Assembly (NCBI GenBank): GCA_009760855.2
Contig: WPIO01000016.1
Coordinates: 250,001 to 314,000, forward strand
DNA: 64,000 bases
Origin: Cristatella mucedo
Taxonomy: Eukaryota > Bryozoa > Phylactolaemata > Cristatellidae
Direction: 5' to 3'
The position numbers and the translations under genes are program-made. Position 1 is the stretch's first letter; every line of letters begins with the position of its first letter. This document shows positions 1 through 10,049 of this stretch, piece by piece. Below the pieces are notes generated by a model that saw only the letters and a program-made list of their open reading frames with translations, searched no databases and was not told where the DNA came from.

Positions 1-1130
1 CGCCGGAGCCGCGGTCCTAAAGCTTCGCCAAGACGCTGCTGCTGCGCAGCGCGCGTGCATCAAAGAGTGCAGAGCGCGCTGCACTCGTAAAAGTGCTCAG
101 GCGAACGAGTGTCACCAGTATCTAGTTCGCGCAAGGCGGCGCCGCCGCTGCCAGTAAAGACGCGAGCACAAACACGCGCGGCGGACTACTTCTTTGGCGC
201 TGAAGTCGGCTCCGACTTACCTTCGCCTATGCGTGCCAAAGTAAACAGAACCTTTAGGACCTTTCCGCCGCAGGCCACTGGAATCCAACTGGGTAACAAG
301 TCCACTAGTACGGCACGGAACCGTCGGCGGCTAGACACCGATGCTACCAAGCTGTGCGCGACACGATGCGAGAACACCCGAATACCGGACCAGGGAGCCC
401 CCTACGTGGTCACGTGGCCAATTGGCGTCATCGCTAGTTACTGCATCCGCCGCCAGAAGACGTGGGCTGCTCGTCGCCGCGAGCGGGCCTATCTGCTTTA
501 CTTTCTGCGAACTCTGACGCCTCGCGGCTCTCCTCGAATGAGATTGAAAAAAGTTCGCGATTTCGCCTAGTCACGTCCAAATGTCAGTAGCGCGGCCGAG
601 GGAAGCGCCATTGTGCGGTCACCGACGCACGCGGCGGCTGCAGAGCTAGCGGCGGCGCATTGTTCGCATTGCGCGCCACGCCCACTACCACGCCCACCGC
701 CACGCCCACCGCCGCTCCCCTCGCGTTAGCCGGGCTTCGACAGCAGAGGCTGTACTCATTACTCAGGTGGCAGCGCCGTTCAGTCAGTACGCCTGAACTG
801 CGCGATATGGCCGCTTCTCTTCTCGTTGCGCTTCAGTACCGTTTGTCCTGTTAGAGATCCCGGGGGGCCGCGTACTAGCAGACGACGGGCCAAAATGTAA
901 ATCGCGGCGGTAACGCGGCCCCTTTCCAAGGCTCGCCTAGCGATGCACAGCCAGCTCACCTGGCACGGAGCTGCTTGCCAAAGCGCGGCGCAGGTCATGT
1001 GACCGGCGGCGGATTCGCGCGCCGCTCTCTTCCTCAGCCTGAGCAGCAGACAGTGTAGGAACGACGACACACCCGCGTACGGCAGGTCGCGCGCGTGGGC
1101 GTGTCGCGGCTGCGTATAACAGTCTCGTAC
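1..1130. other. GC-rich, CpG-rich stretch with no recognised gene
   Basis: Dense in CG dinucleotides compared with the AT-rich DNA after about 1800. It includes short direct repeats of a CCACGCCCAC type near 680-710. A 153-codon open frame lies at 109-570, but its translation matches no family I know and open frames are common in GC-rich DNA. This could be a CpG island for a gene lying left of the window or for the C11orf98-like gene. No exon is supported here. Confidence 0.4.
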
Positions 1131-1680
1131 GGCTTACACGCCGTGGGTTTCATTAATTAAACGACAACTACAAAGCACTCGACGATTAAGTTTTCTGAGG
1201 GCGCTATACAGATGTATTATTATTAGCATCTTATTATTATGATTATTACGGAGCACGTCGGCGCAGCAGCTTTGAGCGAAGAGATTTGACGTCCATTTAA
1301 GCGGCTCAGCCGGTACACTAAATATAGGCGGGGTCATATAAAGTAGGTCTCGTGCTTCGCCGAATCGCCGATCGAAGAAGCGACATCGGCGTAACTTAAT
1401 ACTACGGCCGCAGCACGCTCGCATAGCAGTGTTCCTTTGCTGTCGTCTGCTCCCTTCCCGCGGCGTTTCTGGTATTAATCTATAAATGGAGTCATTTCGA
1501 GCTGCTCTGCGGCGTGTACGGTGCATACGCGCGGCCGGCGCACCGCAGTGCAGACCAATGGCCTAGAGGCTACTGAAGGACTATATCTGAACGCTTGAAC
1601 CAGCCACCACACTTTGCTGTCCTCAAAACACGAGTGCTCACTGCTTACGGACTCGCTACGCTGAGTCGTAGCTGACATTG

Positions 1681-1735
1681 CTGCGCCATTTTGCCGTGCG
1701 ACGGAAGTACGCCATCTTGCCGCGTGACGGAATGA
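1681..1735 (+). promoter_or_regulatory. Tandem pair of YY1-like / CRE-like motifs
   Basis: Two adjacent copies of a roughly 26-bp unit each contain GCCATNTTGCCG followed by a GTGACGG or GCGACGG core. GCCATNTTG resembles the YY1 site found near start sites of housekeeping genes. Further GCCATCTTG copies at about 4836-4850 and 4866-4880 and one at 5651 suggest a promoter-rich region. The function is inferred from motif shape only. Confidence 0.35.
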
Positions 1736-2004
1736 AGGATAGACTTTCGCGCTTTAATTATCAGAGACAGTTAGCTGATAAAAGGCGTAATTCCTACAGG
1801 ATGCTTCTGATTCACTCGAACCCGCTTAGCGGTAGAATGCTTGAGACGGATTTCTTATTTAAGCAATCCTATGGATGGCCGTCTGAAGCAATAATATTTG
1901 TTATTTACTATTGTCGCATAACCTTATCAACATATATGATTTTGGATGTAAGTGAGCGAATCTGTGAGTCGCGTAAGCGAAAATTGAGAATGTCACACTT
2001 CCTT

Positions 2005-2043
2005 TTTCGACGATCATACATCAATGATGTATGATCGTCGAAA
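2005..2043. repeat. 39-bp near-perfect palindrome (19-bp arms, 1-nt centre)
   Basis: The left arm 2005-2023 begins TTTCGACGATCATAC and is the exact reverse complement of 2025-2043, with a single A between them. A short direct repeat GAATGTCACA flanks it on both sides (about 1988 and 2043). It could be a fold-back element remnant or a cruciform-forming site. The surrounding 2050-2690 is AT-rich with no gene seen. Confidence 0.9.
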
Positions 2044-2755
2044 GAATGTCACATCGAAAATAGCAGCTGAAATAATTTACTAATTTGCACATGTCTCTGC
2101 ATCACTCACTCTCTGAGTTAAATTGAAAAGGTAATTATGCATTGAATTATGAAATACTTATGAGCAAGCTTTTCATAGGTGCATTATTTAATTAAATATT
2201 TAAAAGCTGTTGAGATTAATTCTTAGCAGAACGAATAAAAATGAAGAGCCTGACCAGAACAGTCTGAGTGTCGATCTGCTGATCGGTGAGGCAGCTCGAC
2301 TGAGCCGTTGTGCAGACATATGCTAATACGATAGTATGCAGGGCCATTAATTGTACAGCGAAAATATTGCACAGCGAAAAATCACAGTAAAACGACTACG
2401 CGAAAGCCACTTCAATTCTAAGTGAATTTTAAACAATAGTCTTTATTCTTTAATATTCTTTTCAATAATTTTCAAAAAGCTTTCATAAAAGTATCTTAAA
2501 TGTCTTAAATTTTCTTGATTAATTGTAGCTGGAATTTTCGTCGGCACGTCCTGATTCTGTATAAATATCTACCAGCTATTGGCTAACCAACTGCGAGGTC
2601 GCCCAACTGCACTGACACTGGCCACCCAACTTTTTTCTTGCCTATCTATAATGTGAGCTCAGTATAGGTAAGCCACGTCCGATTTCACATCGGTCTTGGT
2701 CATGGCAAACACAGGAGTCACTTCCATCCGCTTCCGGACCAAGCGGATGGTCGCA

Positions 2756-2757
<2 letters not shown>

Positions 2758-2813
<56 letters not shown>

Positions 2814-3190
2814 GTCTCTCTCTCTGTCTCTCTATCTCTCTCTCTGTCTCTCTCTCTCTCTCCGTGTCTCTCTCACTCTCACTCTCTCAGACGCTCTCTC
2901 TTCCTCTATGTCTCCGTCTCTCTGTCCCTCTGTCTCGCTGTCTGTCGCTGTCTATCTCTGTCTGTCTGTCTCTCTCACTCTCACTCTCACTCTCTCTAAC
3001 TCTCACTCTCTCTCTCTGCCTCACTCACTCTCCCTCTCTCTCTCTCTCTCTCACTCTCCCCCTCTCTGTCTGTCTTTCTCACTCTCACTCTCAATCCCCC
3101 TCACTTTCTCGCTCGCTCTTTCTTGCTCTCTCTCTCTCTCTCTCTCTCTCGCTCGCTCTCTCTCTCCCTCTCTCTCTCTTTCTGTCTTTC
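2758..3190. repeat. Long imperfect (CT)n microsatellite
   Basis: About 430 bp of CT dinucleotides interrupted by GT, CA and CC variants. The long Ser-Leu open frames read across it are artefacts of the repeat. Confidence 0.97.
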
Positions 3191-3199
3191 TGCCTGCTG

Positions 3200-4320
3200 T
3201 CTGCCTGATTGCACCATTCTTTAACTCCTTCATTCTCATGTGATGGTGAATAATGTATCTAAAACCTGACCATATATTCCGCTTAATGATGAACGCAAGC
3301 GCTCCTACGACAGGTGATGACCTTACAGATGGCGCGATTTGCAAACGGCAACAGCTGGAGTTCAAATTAAGCTCCTTAAAGTTATTTCAATTAATCATGC
3401 TGACTGCTCTGCTGGACCGAAAAAAAGTAGCCCGCCATGTCAATCGCCCGTAATATTCGTCGATCGTACCTAAAGCGAAATTGCATAACTTTTTCCAATC
3501 AGCGGCACTGTCTCCAGACCGGCCGCTTCACGTTAGCAGCACCGGGACTGCAGCCCGCAAGCCAGATGTTGATTATTGGCCAGATACGTTTTGTATATCA
3601 CGCTCGCTCATCCGAGATCCCTCAGCTGTCTGTGAGCTGACAAAGTCTTCTTTGACTGTCTCGATCGGCACACTCTGCACATCACTGCCCCTCCCTCCCG
3701 CTATCAACCGGAGGCATTACGAACCAACTCATCGCCGATGTCATGAATGTCGCCTCGTACCAACCAGCGCATTTTGTGTCTTCCGGCGTCTTCCCTCGTT
3801 CTCTTCTGTGCTGGGCATTGGCTGCTTCTCGGCTAACGTGGCTTCCGAGGCCATTTTCATTTCGATGCCGATTATGAGATTATGATTATGATTACGATTA
3901 TGATTATGAGGCCTCCGGTACCAGGCGCAACGACGGTTTAATCCGGTGCCCGAGGTGCAGCCGAGCAACGAAACTGCTTCGGGCACCGGTAGGCCCGTAC
4001 TCTCGCGGCTGCGCGCTCAGACACGTGGCCTGTCACGTGGTCTTCACCAGTCTGCCTGGCGGGCTGGATCATCTGAAAAATTCGTCGCTGCCAGATGACC
4101 GACACGTCGTCATTGTCTCTTGCTCGGGGCCTCCACTCCACCTTTCACCTTTCCTTCCTCCACCACTTCGTCGCTCCCACTCGCCGCGCGTTGCCGACTC
4201 GCCACTTTCCCCTCCGCCAGAGAGACTCGGTGCTAATAAACGACGACCGGCAATGACAGCGAGCCGAATAGCAACAGCGGCAGATGGACTAGTGGGCAAA
4301 CGCTAGCACGCACTCGTAGT
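3200..4320. other. Non-coding stretch, no gene recognised
   Basis: Mixed-composition DNA containing a short ATTATG/ATTACG run at about 3880-3912 and a CpG-rich part from about 3960. Open frames on both strands are short and match nothing I recognise. Confidence 0.4.
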
Positions 4321-4599
4321 GTTTGGTCTGCTGTACCGCTATAGCACACTAGGTCGGCGGAAGTCAACGAAGTAGAACGGCAGTGCCCTCCCCATCGTCG
4401 ATACTACCTAATCGAATTAATTTATTTTTTATTGTTTATTTAAAGATAATTTATTGCATTAATTTGTTTAATATTCATTATTTATTATTCGAATAATTTT
4501 GATCGCTTGATATCTTTTGATGTGTGCGACTGCTCTGACAAACGTAACACGTAGCAAGTCAGTTAATGAATATGAGTCGGCTGCGACGGAATTCAATGT

Positions 4600-6060
4600 T
4601 GTAACCGAGACTGGAGGGGGTTGGCCACTTCCCGCCCGGCCGCACCCTGTTCCAGCCACCCCGCCCGCTGCCCCAGGTCGCTGTTACGGGACTAGGGGCG
4701 AACACGGCGCCAACAATAACAGGTGGACTGAGCAGTACTACTGGTGGCCATGGGTACGTGAATCAGGCTGCGAGGGGGACGCAGCGGGGGGGGGGGGAAC
4801 AACGCAGCCAGCCTTCCCAAAGCGGGAGTAACTCAGCCATCTTGAAGGGACAATCTCGGACCTCAGCCATCTTGAAGCTGAGGCAGCTATCCAACAAATA
4901 CCAAAACGCGATGTCATCAGTACGAACGAAAATGGTTGCGTAGCAAAGTGTCACTGGCAAAGCGGCACATCTCAGCTCGCCGAGGGCTTCCGCTCAACTC
5001 AGGGAGGAGGACGCTACGAACAACACGCTATAGGGGAACTCGGAATATACAAGGCGTAAAACAGCGAGCGCGTTTATCTCCAGCCACGCTCGAGCGCGCT
5101 GGGTCTCCGTGGCCTTCCGCGGTTGACGGCGCGGTCGAGGAACGCTAGCTATCCGCCCTTTGAGAGATATGGATGATGAGCGACCGGGACACTGCGCTGC
5201 AGGCACGCCAGATCTCAAGTATAAGCCAACCAACACCTGTAACCGGATTTCCCTGAATCGAGTGGCCTCGTCGCCCATTCGGCATCAAGCCTAAGGTCAG
5301 GCTTGATGCCGGTGACCCTGAGCTGAACGTACCGCATAACAGCCGCCCTCAAGCTACTGAACCTCGCTTGGGCACACTGGCAGGAAGCCACCGAGCGGTG
5401 GGGGCCTTTGATAAAAAAAATGGGCTCCATCTCTAGTCCCGCCCTGCGGAAGCCCGGATGGGACTGCCTTGAACTTGAAGAATTGCTCTCTCGCGGCTCG
5501 TCGAAATCGAGCGACAGAATCAATGCGCTCAACAGAAAGAGTTTTTCACATTTTTAGGCGGAGCCAGACAGGCAAGCGCTCTAGGCCCGTGGGCTCAGCG
5601 CAGTCGGTCGGTCTCCTGAGTGTGCCGTCGTTTTCTTTAAAAGGAAAGTGGCCATCTTAGATTCGGAATCGCTAAAACTCTTTTGATGTATGCGGAGCGG
5701 CCTGTAGCGAGCCTTCGGTGCGTCTATAATCGAACGCCATTTCTTTTTTAAGCGATCTACCGACGATTCCGGGCGGCTCCCATTTTGGCGGGGAGGTTCA
5801 GGTTCTGCTAACATTGTTGAGTAGTAACGCACCCGAGATCGCAAGAGAGCACAGTTTCCTAGGGAGCACGCCAAAGGAGGCGGGGCGGGGCGAAGGGCGA
5901 AAGGGTGCAGGGCGACGACGAAACCGATCGTGCACGAGTTGTAAAGACGACGGCTGCTTTTGGAAGAGTGCGGGAGGGCGTTGCTCGCTGGACACGACCC
6001 GGGTCACGTGGGCTCGATTCATGCAGCGGGCAATCCTGTATTGCCCGCGGAACAGGCTGA
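4600..6060. other. CpG-rich promoter-like region
   Basis: Rich in CG dinucleotides, with a G10 tract at about 4788, GC-box-like GGGGCGGGG at about 5881-5895 and two CAGCCATCTTGAAG repeats near 4836-4876. It could hold the start of the downstream C11orf98-like gene, whose first exon is missing. No ATG here continues convincingly into the exon at 9937. Confidence 0.35.
5281..5310. repeat. Perfect hairpin, 12-bp arms and 6-nt loop
   Basis: 5281-5292 is the exact reverse complement of 5299-5310, with loop AAGGTC. It lies inside the CpG-rich block. Its role is unknown; a small structured RNA or a regulatory inverted repeat are both possible. Confidence 0.85.
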
Positions 6061-6107
6061 TAGCCTCTGAGGTTCTCCCGTTGCTATGTAAATGAAGTTG
6101 TTTGAAC

Positions 6108-6358
6108 GACTAACCTTCACCTAACCTTAACCCCGAGTGCTTATGCGTGCTGACACTGTTTCGTGCTGCCACTAACCACACTTGTATGCTGACCCTGTGC
6201 ATTTCCTCTCTAACCTTGTTATTCTTGCTGTTTATTGAGCGTGCTATCACTCACCATTTGAACGTGTTTCCTTTGCAGCAAATATAAAGCACCTAGAAAG
6301 AGATTGAGTTCTCCGAGGGCGCTTTATTAAGTGTGTCATTATTATTATCATTATTAAA
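6108..6358 (+). mobile_element. LINE-A 3' end fragment
   Basis: Matches the 3' untranslated end shared by the LINE-A copies. It has GTGCTTATGCGTGCTGACACTG, then a GCAGCAAATATAAAGC block, AGAAAGAGATTGAGTTCT, a GAGGGCGCTTTA block and a (TTA)n-like tail. It is heavily 5'-truncated. Confidence 0.85.
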
Positions 6359-6796
6359 GCACTCTTTAAAATGGCAGCTCACTGGGGTGCTATTCAAAAG
6401 CATTTATCTCTTGGTCACACGCCTTCATGGCACTTTTATAATGCGCCTTCGCGCACAGGAAAAATCGCTCGGTCAGAAATAAGTAGCGAGTGGCGAACAG
6501 TTTTTAGCTTCATTTCGAATTTCGTCAAGTCAGGATATTTATTACGCGATGTCCGACGGCAGAGAGTTCGACGAAGTCTGCAACTGCAGAAGAATGCACG
6601 AGAAGGCGCGCGCGCGCGCGGCGCCAAGTTTTGTGGATGCAGTCGATCGGCAGCCTAAATTAGTATGCAGTCAAAGTTGGAGCTCCGCACATTTCCGATT
6701 TCCGGCGCCGATGTGCGGTGGATTCAGAGAGCGATTCGCTGCAGAGGCGATTCGCGCTAGGAGCAAGCCTCTTTTCAGCTAATTTGCATGAAAACT

Positions 6797-6974
6797 GCGA
6801 TGGCTCACCAGGTAAGGCGGTTGCGTTTTGCGACCTCGGTCCCGAGGATTCGAATCCTGTGGTTGGTAATACTTGATCGCCGCTGCAAGCAGTGATGATA
6901 GCCGTAAAGGCTCTTCTGTCGCTGTAAAAACGAGGCTTTTAAACCAGCAAGTGTTTATTTATTTATTTATTTAT
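6797..6974 (+). mobile_element. SINE S1 copy (tRNA-derived)
   Basis: The tRNA-like head contains an A-box-like TGGCTCACCAGG and a B-box-like GATTCGAATCC. The family body follows (TCGCCGCTGCAAGC, GATAGCCGTAAAGGCTCTTC), then a TTTA-rich tail. It is not a functional tRNA gene. Confidence 0.8.
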
Positions 6975-7281
6975 CATGGTGGATTGGAGTGGGTTGCGGT
7001 AATTCGTCGCGCCCGCACGAATGCCTGCGGCGTGCACATAGATATGCGGGAGGTTTGCACTTGGCGGAAGTAGGTTTATCGTCAGCGGGTCAACTTCTTA
7101 ACTTTTCGTTAGTACCTTGGTGGCTTACCACGCTGCCACCGCGACCGCCGGTATGGCTCTTCGAAAAAATGCATCTTGGAAGACCAAGACCACGGTATAC
7201 CCTCTTAAGAGTGTAGATTTTCTTTTTTATATGTTTGTGTTGGTGCTGTTAGATAGAGCCTGCAATCGTGAGCTAATGCGT

Positions 7282-7825
7282 CGTTATGGTGAACATTTTG
7301 TCGCTCACTTTTAGGTCTCTTCATTCTATGGCTCCAGCCTATCTTTCAGATATACTACCCCATCAGGCAAAGCATCGTACCACTCGCTTTTCGGAATCCA
7401 ACAGTCTAGAAATACCTCGTACAAACCTTAAATCCTTTGGAGACCGTGCATTTAGCTCGTATGCTCCCACAGCCTGGAACTCCCTCCCGACCTGCGTCAG
7501 AACATCCCCTGACCTGACCACATTTAAAAGAAACTTAAAAACATACCTATTTAGGACAGCATTTAGTGGGTCCCTGTGATTCGTCCTTGGTGTGCTTATG
7601 CGTGCTGACACTGTTCATGCTGCCACTAACCACATTTGCATGCTGACCCAGTGCATGTAACCCCTAACCATGTTATTCATTTTGTTTGTTTTTCAAGCAT
7701 GATTTTACTTACTATTCTATTGCGTATCACTTTGCAGCAAATGTAAAGCGCCTAGAAAGAGATTAAGTTCTCTGAGGGCGCTTTATCAAGTGCAATATTA
7801 TTATTATTATTATTATTATTAACAG
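7282..7825 (+). mobile_element. LINE-A fragment: C-terminus of ORF2 plus 3' end
   Basis: Codons from about 7310 to the stop at 7577 give the end of a non-LTR reverse transcriptase ORF, with the motifs AYLSDILPHQ, RAFSSYAPTAWNSLP and FKRNLKTYLFRTAF. A 3' UTR, the AGAAAGAGATTAAGTTCT block and a (TTA)n tail follow. It is a 5'-truncated, inactive copy of CR1/L2-like type. Confidence 0.9.
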
Positions 7826-8294
7826 CCCAGCCTTGCTGCGCCAGTCTACTGCTTCTACTGCTAGGTTCTTCTACCTCTGTTATGACGTAAGTTAAGTGAT
7901 ACGTCGCTACCCGAGTTTCTCGGCATTATTAGTCGGTATGTAGACATCCGCGCGTTTGTATAAAAGTTTCCTGCGTTATAGCAAGAAGTGCGTGCTGCGG
8001 TCATCTCACTGTGGTCATCTCACTGAATTCACGCAACTTGCCGAAGCCTAGGTTGTTAGCCGTAGCCGTTCTTAGTTCTTAGGGTTGAGGTGCTCTCTCA
8101 CTTCACGACGGGCTCGGGTCGTGACCTCGTGACCTGTATCAGGAATGCCATGTCCAAGCGTGACTGATTGCCGCTGCGGCTCTTCTTTCTGTTTCCGGCT
8201 GTTAAATCACTTCTCCTTTATTTTACTGCGGAACAGTCGGTACCACGTGGCTTCCACGTGGTACTGCTTCAACTTCCAGACGACCTCTAGAATT

Positions 8295-8475
8295 CATCAG
8301 TTCTGACTCGAATCGTGTAGCCATACCTAGTGCGAACCTCAAAACCGCTGGAGACCGTGCCTACGCTCCCAAAGCCTGGAACTTACTACCGACTCACGTC
8401 ACAACGTCCCCTAACATGACGACATTTAAACAGAAGCTTAAAACGCACCTGTTTATTACAGAATTTGGTTGGGCG
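8295..8475 (+). mobile_element. Degenerate LINE-A-like ORF2 end
   Basis: A decayed version of the ORF2 C-terminal segment: the GGAGACCGTGCC and GCTCCCAAAGCCTGGAACT blocks and ACATTTAAACAGAAGCTTAAAA are readable, but the 3' tail is missing. Confidence 0.65.
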
Positions 8476-8619
8476 CTGACTTCCCTTTAGAATACTTTGC
8501 AGGGTAGCACTCACTTGGTCCCTGTGTGGAGTTACAGATAGATATACGTTATCATTTTCCACTCGATTTGGCCACATGCCCATTCTGAAGCAACCCGGAA
8601 TACTTTTAGCTCATCTTCT

Positions 8620-9680
8620 AGAGTTCAGCCATAGCTGAAGCCGTAGCCATAGCCATCAGCCATAGCTCATCTTCTAGAGTTGCTTCCTTCTCGAGAGATC
8701 TTGTGGCCAACTTGAAAACCTCCGTGTTCAGTTGCTCCAGTTCCTAAAAAGGCTTAATTTAATCTATGCTGATCTTGTCGTTTCATAATGTGAAGTGCTT
8801 GGTGGCTCGTCAAAGCATATGGCACTGTTGTAACAGACTTCATTTACCGTTCGTCCGTAAAATATGGAGCAAGCGGGCCTATTCTCGCATAGTTTGTTCG
8901 TCAGATCACTGTAGCTTCCTTTTTGCAGCATCTAGACGAGTGTGTGCCTATTATTGATGCTCAATCAATCCAAACTCGGCAAAAAGATTTGTAGCTGAAA
9001 CTTCGGCAAATTTCTGAACTGCTGAACACTCCCAAGATCCATAAGGTAACGCTAAAAAGAAAGGCTGATGGATCAAGAGATGCTGGTCGTTGTGACTTAC
9101 CTATTTCGATCTGCAAGTGGCGGTTGCAGCGAGCAAATTTACAACCGGCAGGAACTGAACCTAAGATGTGTGGGTCTTTAATTTGTGACTCGAAACCATC
9201 AGCCGGTCAGCTGCGTTGTAAAGAAACTAATTGGAAGTCGACAAGGTTGTATCCATCGACAGGAGCTAAATTAGTTACCCAGGACCAGATTTGTAGTTTT
9301 TTGTTGTTACAACGGGCCCAGAAAGGCAACAGGTTGCTCTGCATTGTATGCAGCTGCCAAGATGCAGTGTATGCTGGATTCACAGGGCTGAAATGTTTGT
9401 TCTGCTATCTTCACTGCCATTCTTGTATTCTTAACGGTTTGAATGCCAATGTTTTCGAGGGAGCTTGCTTGCTGGCGACCCTTGACAGATCGACCCTTTA
9501 GAGAAGGTCGGGTCCTACATTTTCAAGCAGATTATTCGAATTCTCGATTCTAAGTCGGCCTGCGAAGGCTGAATGGTAGACCTAGTGATGCGTCATTCTA
9601 CTTCAATCTATGTGTCATTTTTCTTCTCAATTGTTTTGATTATGTGAGCTGCATGCTGAGGCACGTGTATATAGTCTAGG
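8620..9680. other. Intergenic or intronic stretch with one unexplained open frame
   Basis: A + strand frame stays open from about 9036 to 9501, reading through KVTLKRKADG, KMCGSLICD and LCIVCSCQD. I do not recognise it. It could be chance, a transposon relic or an unlabelled exon. A short direct duplication AGCTCATCTTCTAGAGT lies at about 8607 and 8665. Confidence 0.3.
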
Positions 9681-9683
9681 TCG

Positions 9684-9822
9684 GGCTGGTTTGGTCCAGT
9701 GGTTAAAGTATACTCACTCGACCAAGGTGTGACCAAGGTCGTCGGCTTGTGCCCCGTGGCATATATATGAAGTGCCCGAATAGAGATTAAGCTCTCTTAG
9801 GGCTCTATATAAGTTAATTATA
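9684..9822 (+). mobile_element. SINE S2 copy (tRNA-derived head, LINE-A-like tail)
   Basis: The head GCTGGTTTGGTCCAGTGGTTAA resembles a tRNA A box. The tail AATAGAGATTAAGCTCTCTTA followed by a GGGCTCTATATAA block resembles the LINE-A 3' end. It ends 114 bp before the C11orf98-like exon 2. Confidence 0.8.
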
Positions 9823-9936
9823 TTTTTGTTATTTGTATAGGGCTGCTGCTTTGATCATCTTGCCAGTCACGTCTGTCTAGCTTGAGTTTCCACTAGGCAG
9901 TCAGTATCACAGCTGTCCGATCTGATGCCTTTCCAG

Positions 9937-10049
9937 AGTGCAGGGCGGCTAAAGAAACATAAGCTGAAGGTGCAAAATAAGAAACGAATCGTTGTCGGAG
10001 ACGTTGCCGATCCGGAGCTGATAACCAAAGAAATCCTGAAGAAACGAAG
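9937..10049 (+). CDS. C11orf98-like gene, exon 2
   Basis: Acceptor TTCCAG ends at 9936 and donor GTAACC starts at 10050. The exon encodes a lysine-rich stretch, then VVGDVADPELITKEILKKR. An alternative acceptor GTGCAG would start the exon at 9944. The last codon is split (phase 2). Confidence 0.85.

Noticed and set aside
109-570. 153-codon open frame at the left edge
   Set aside because: GC-rich DNA, arginine-rich shadow-like translation, no homologue recalled.
2696-3365. Open frames of Ser-Leu or Arg-Glu repeats over the (CT)n tracts (also 45832-46482, 60836-61602, 61587-62158)
   Set aside because: A pure dinucleotide repeat has no stop in most frames. These are not proteins.
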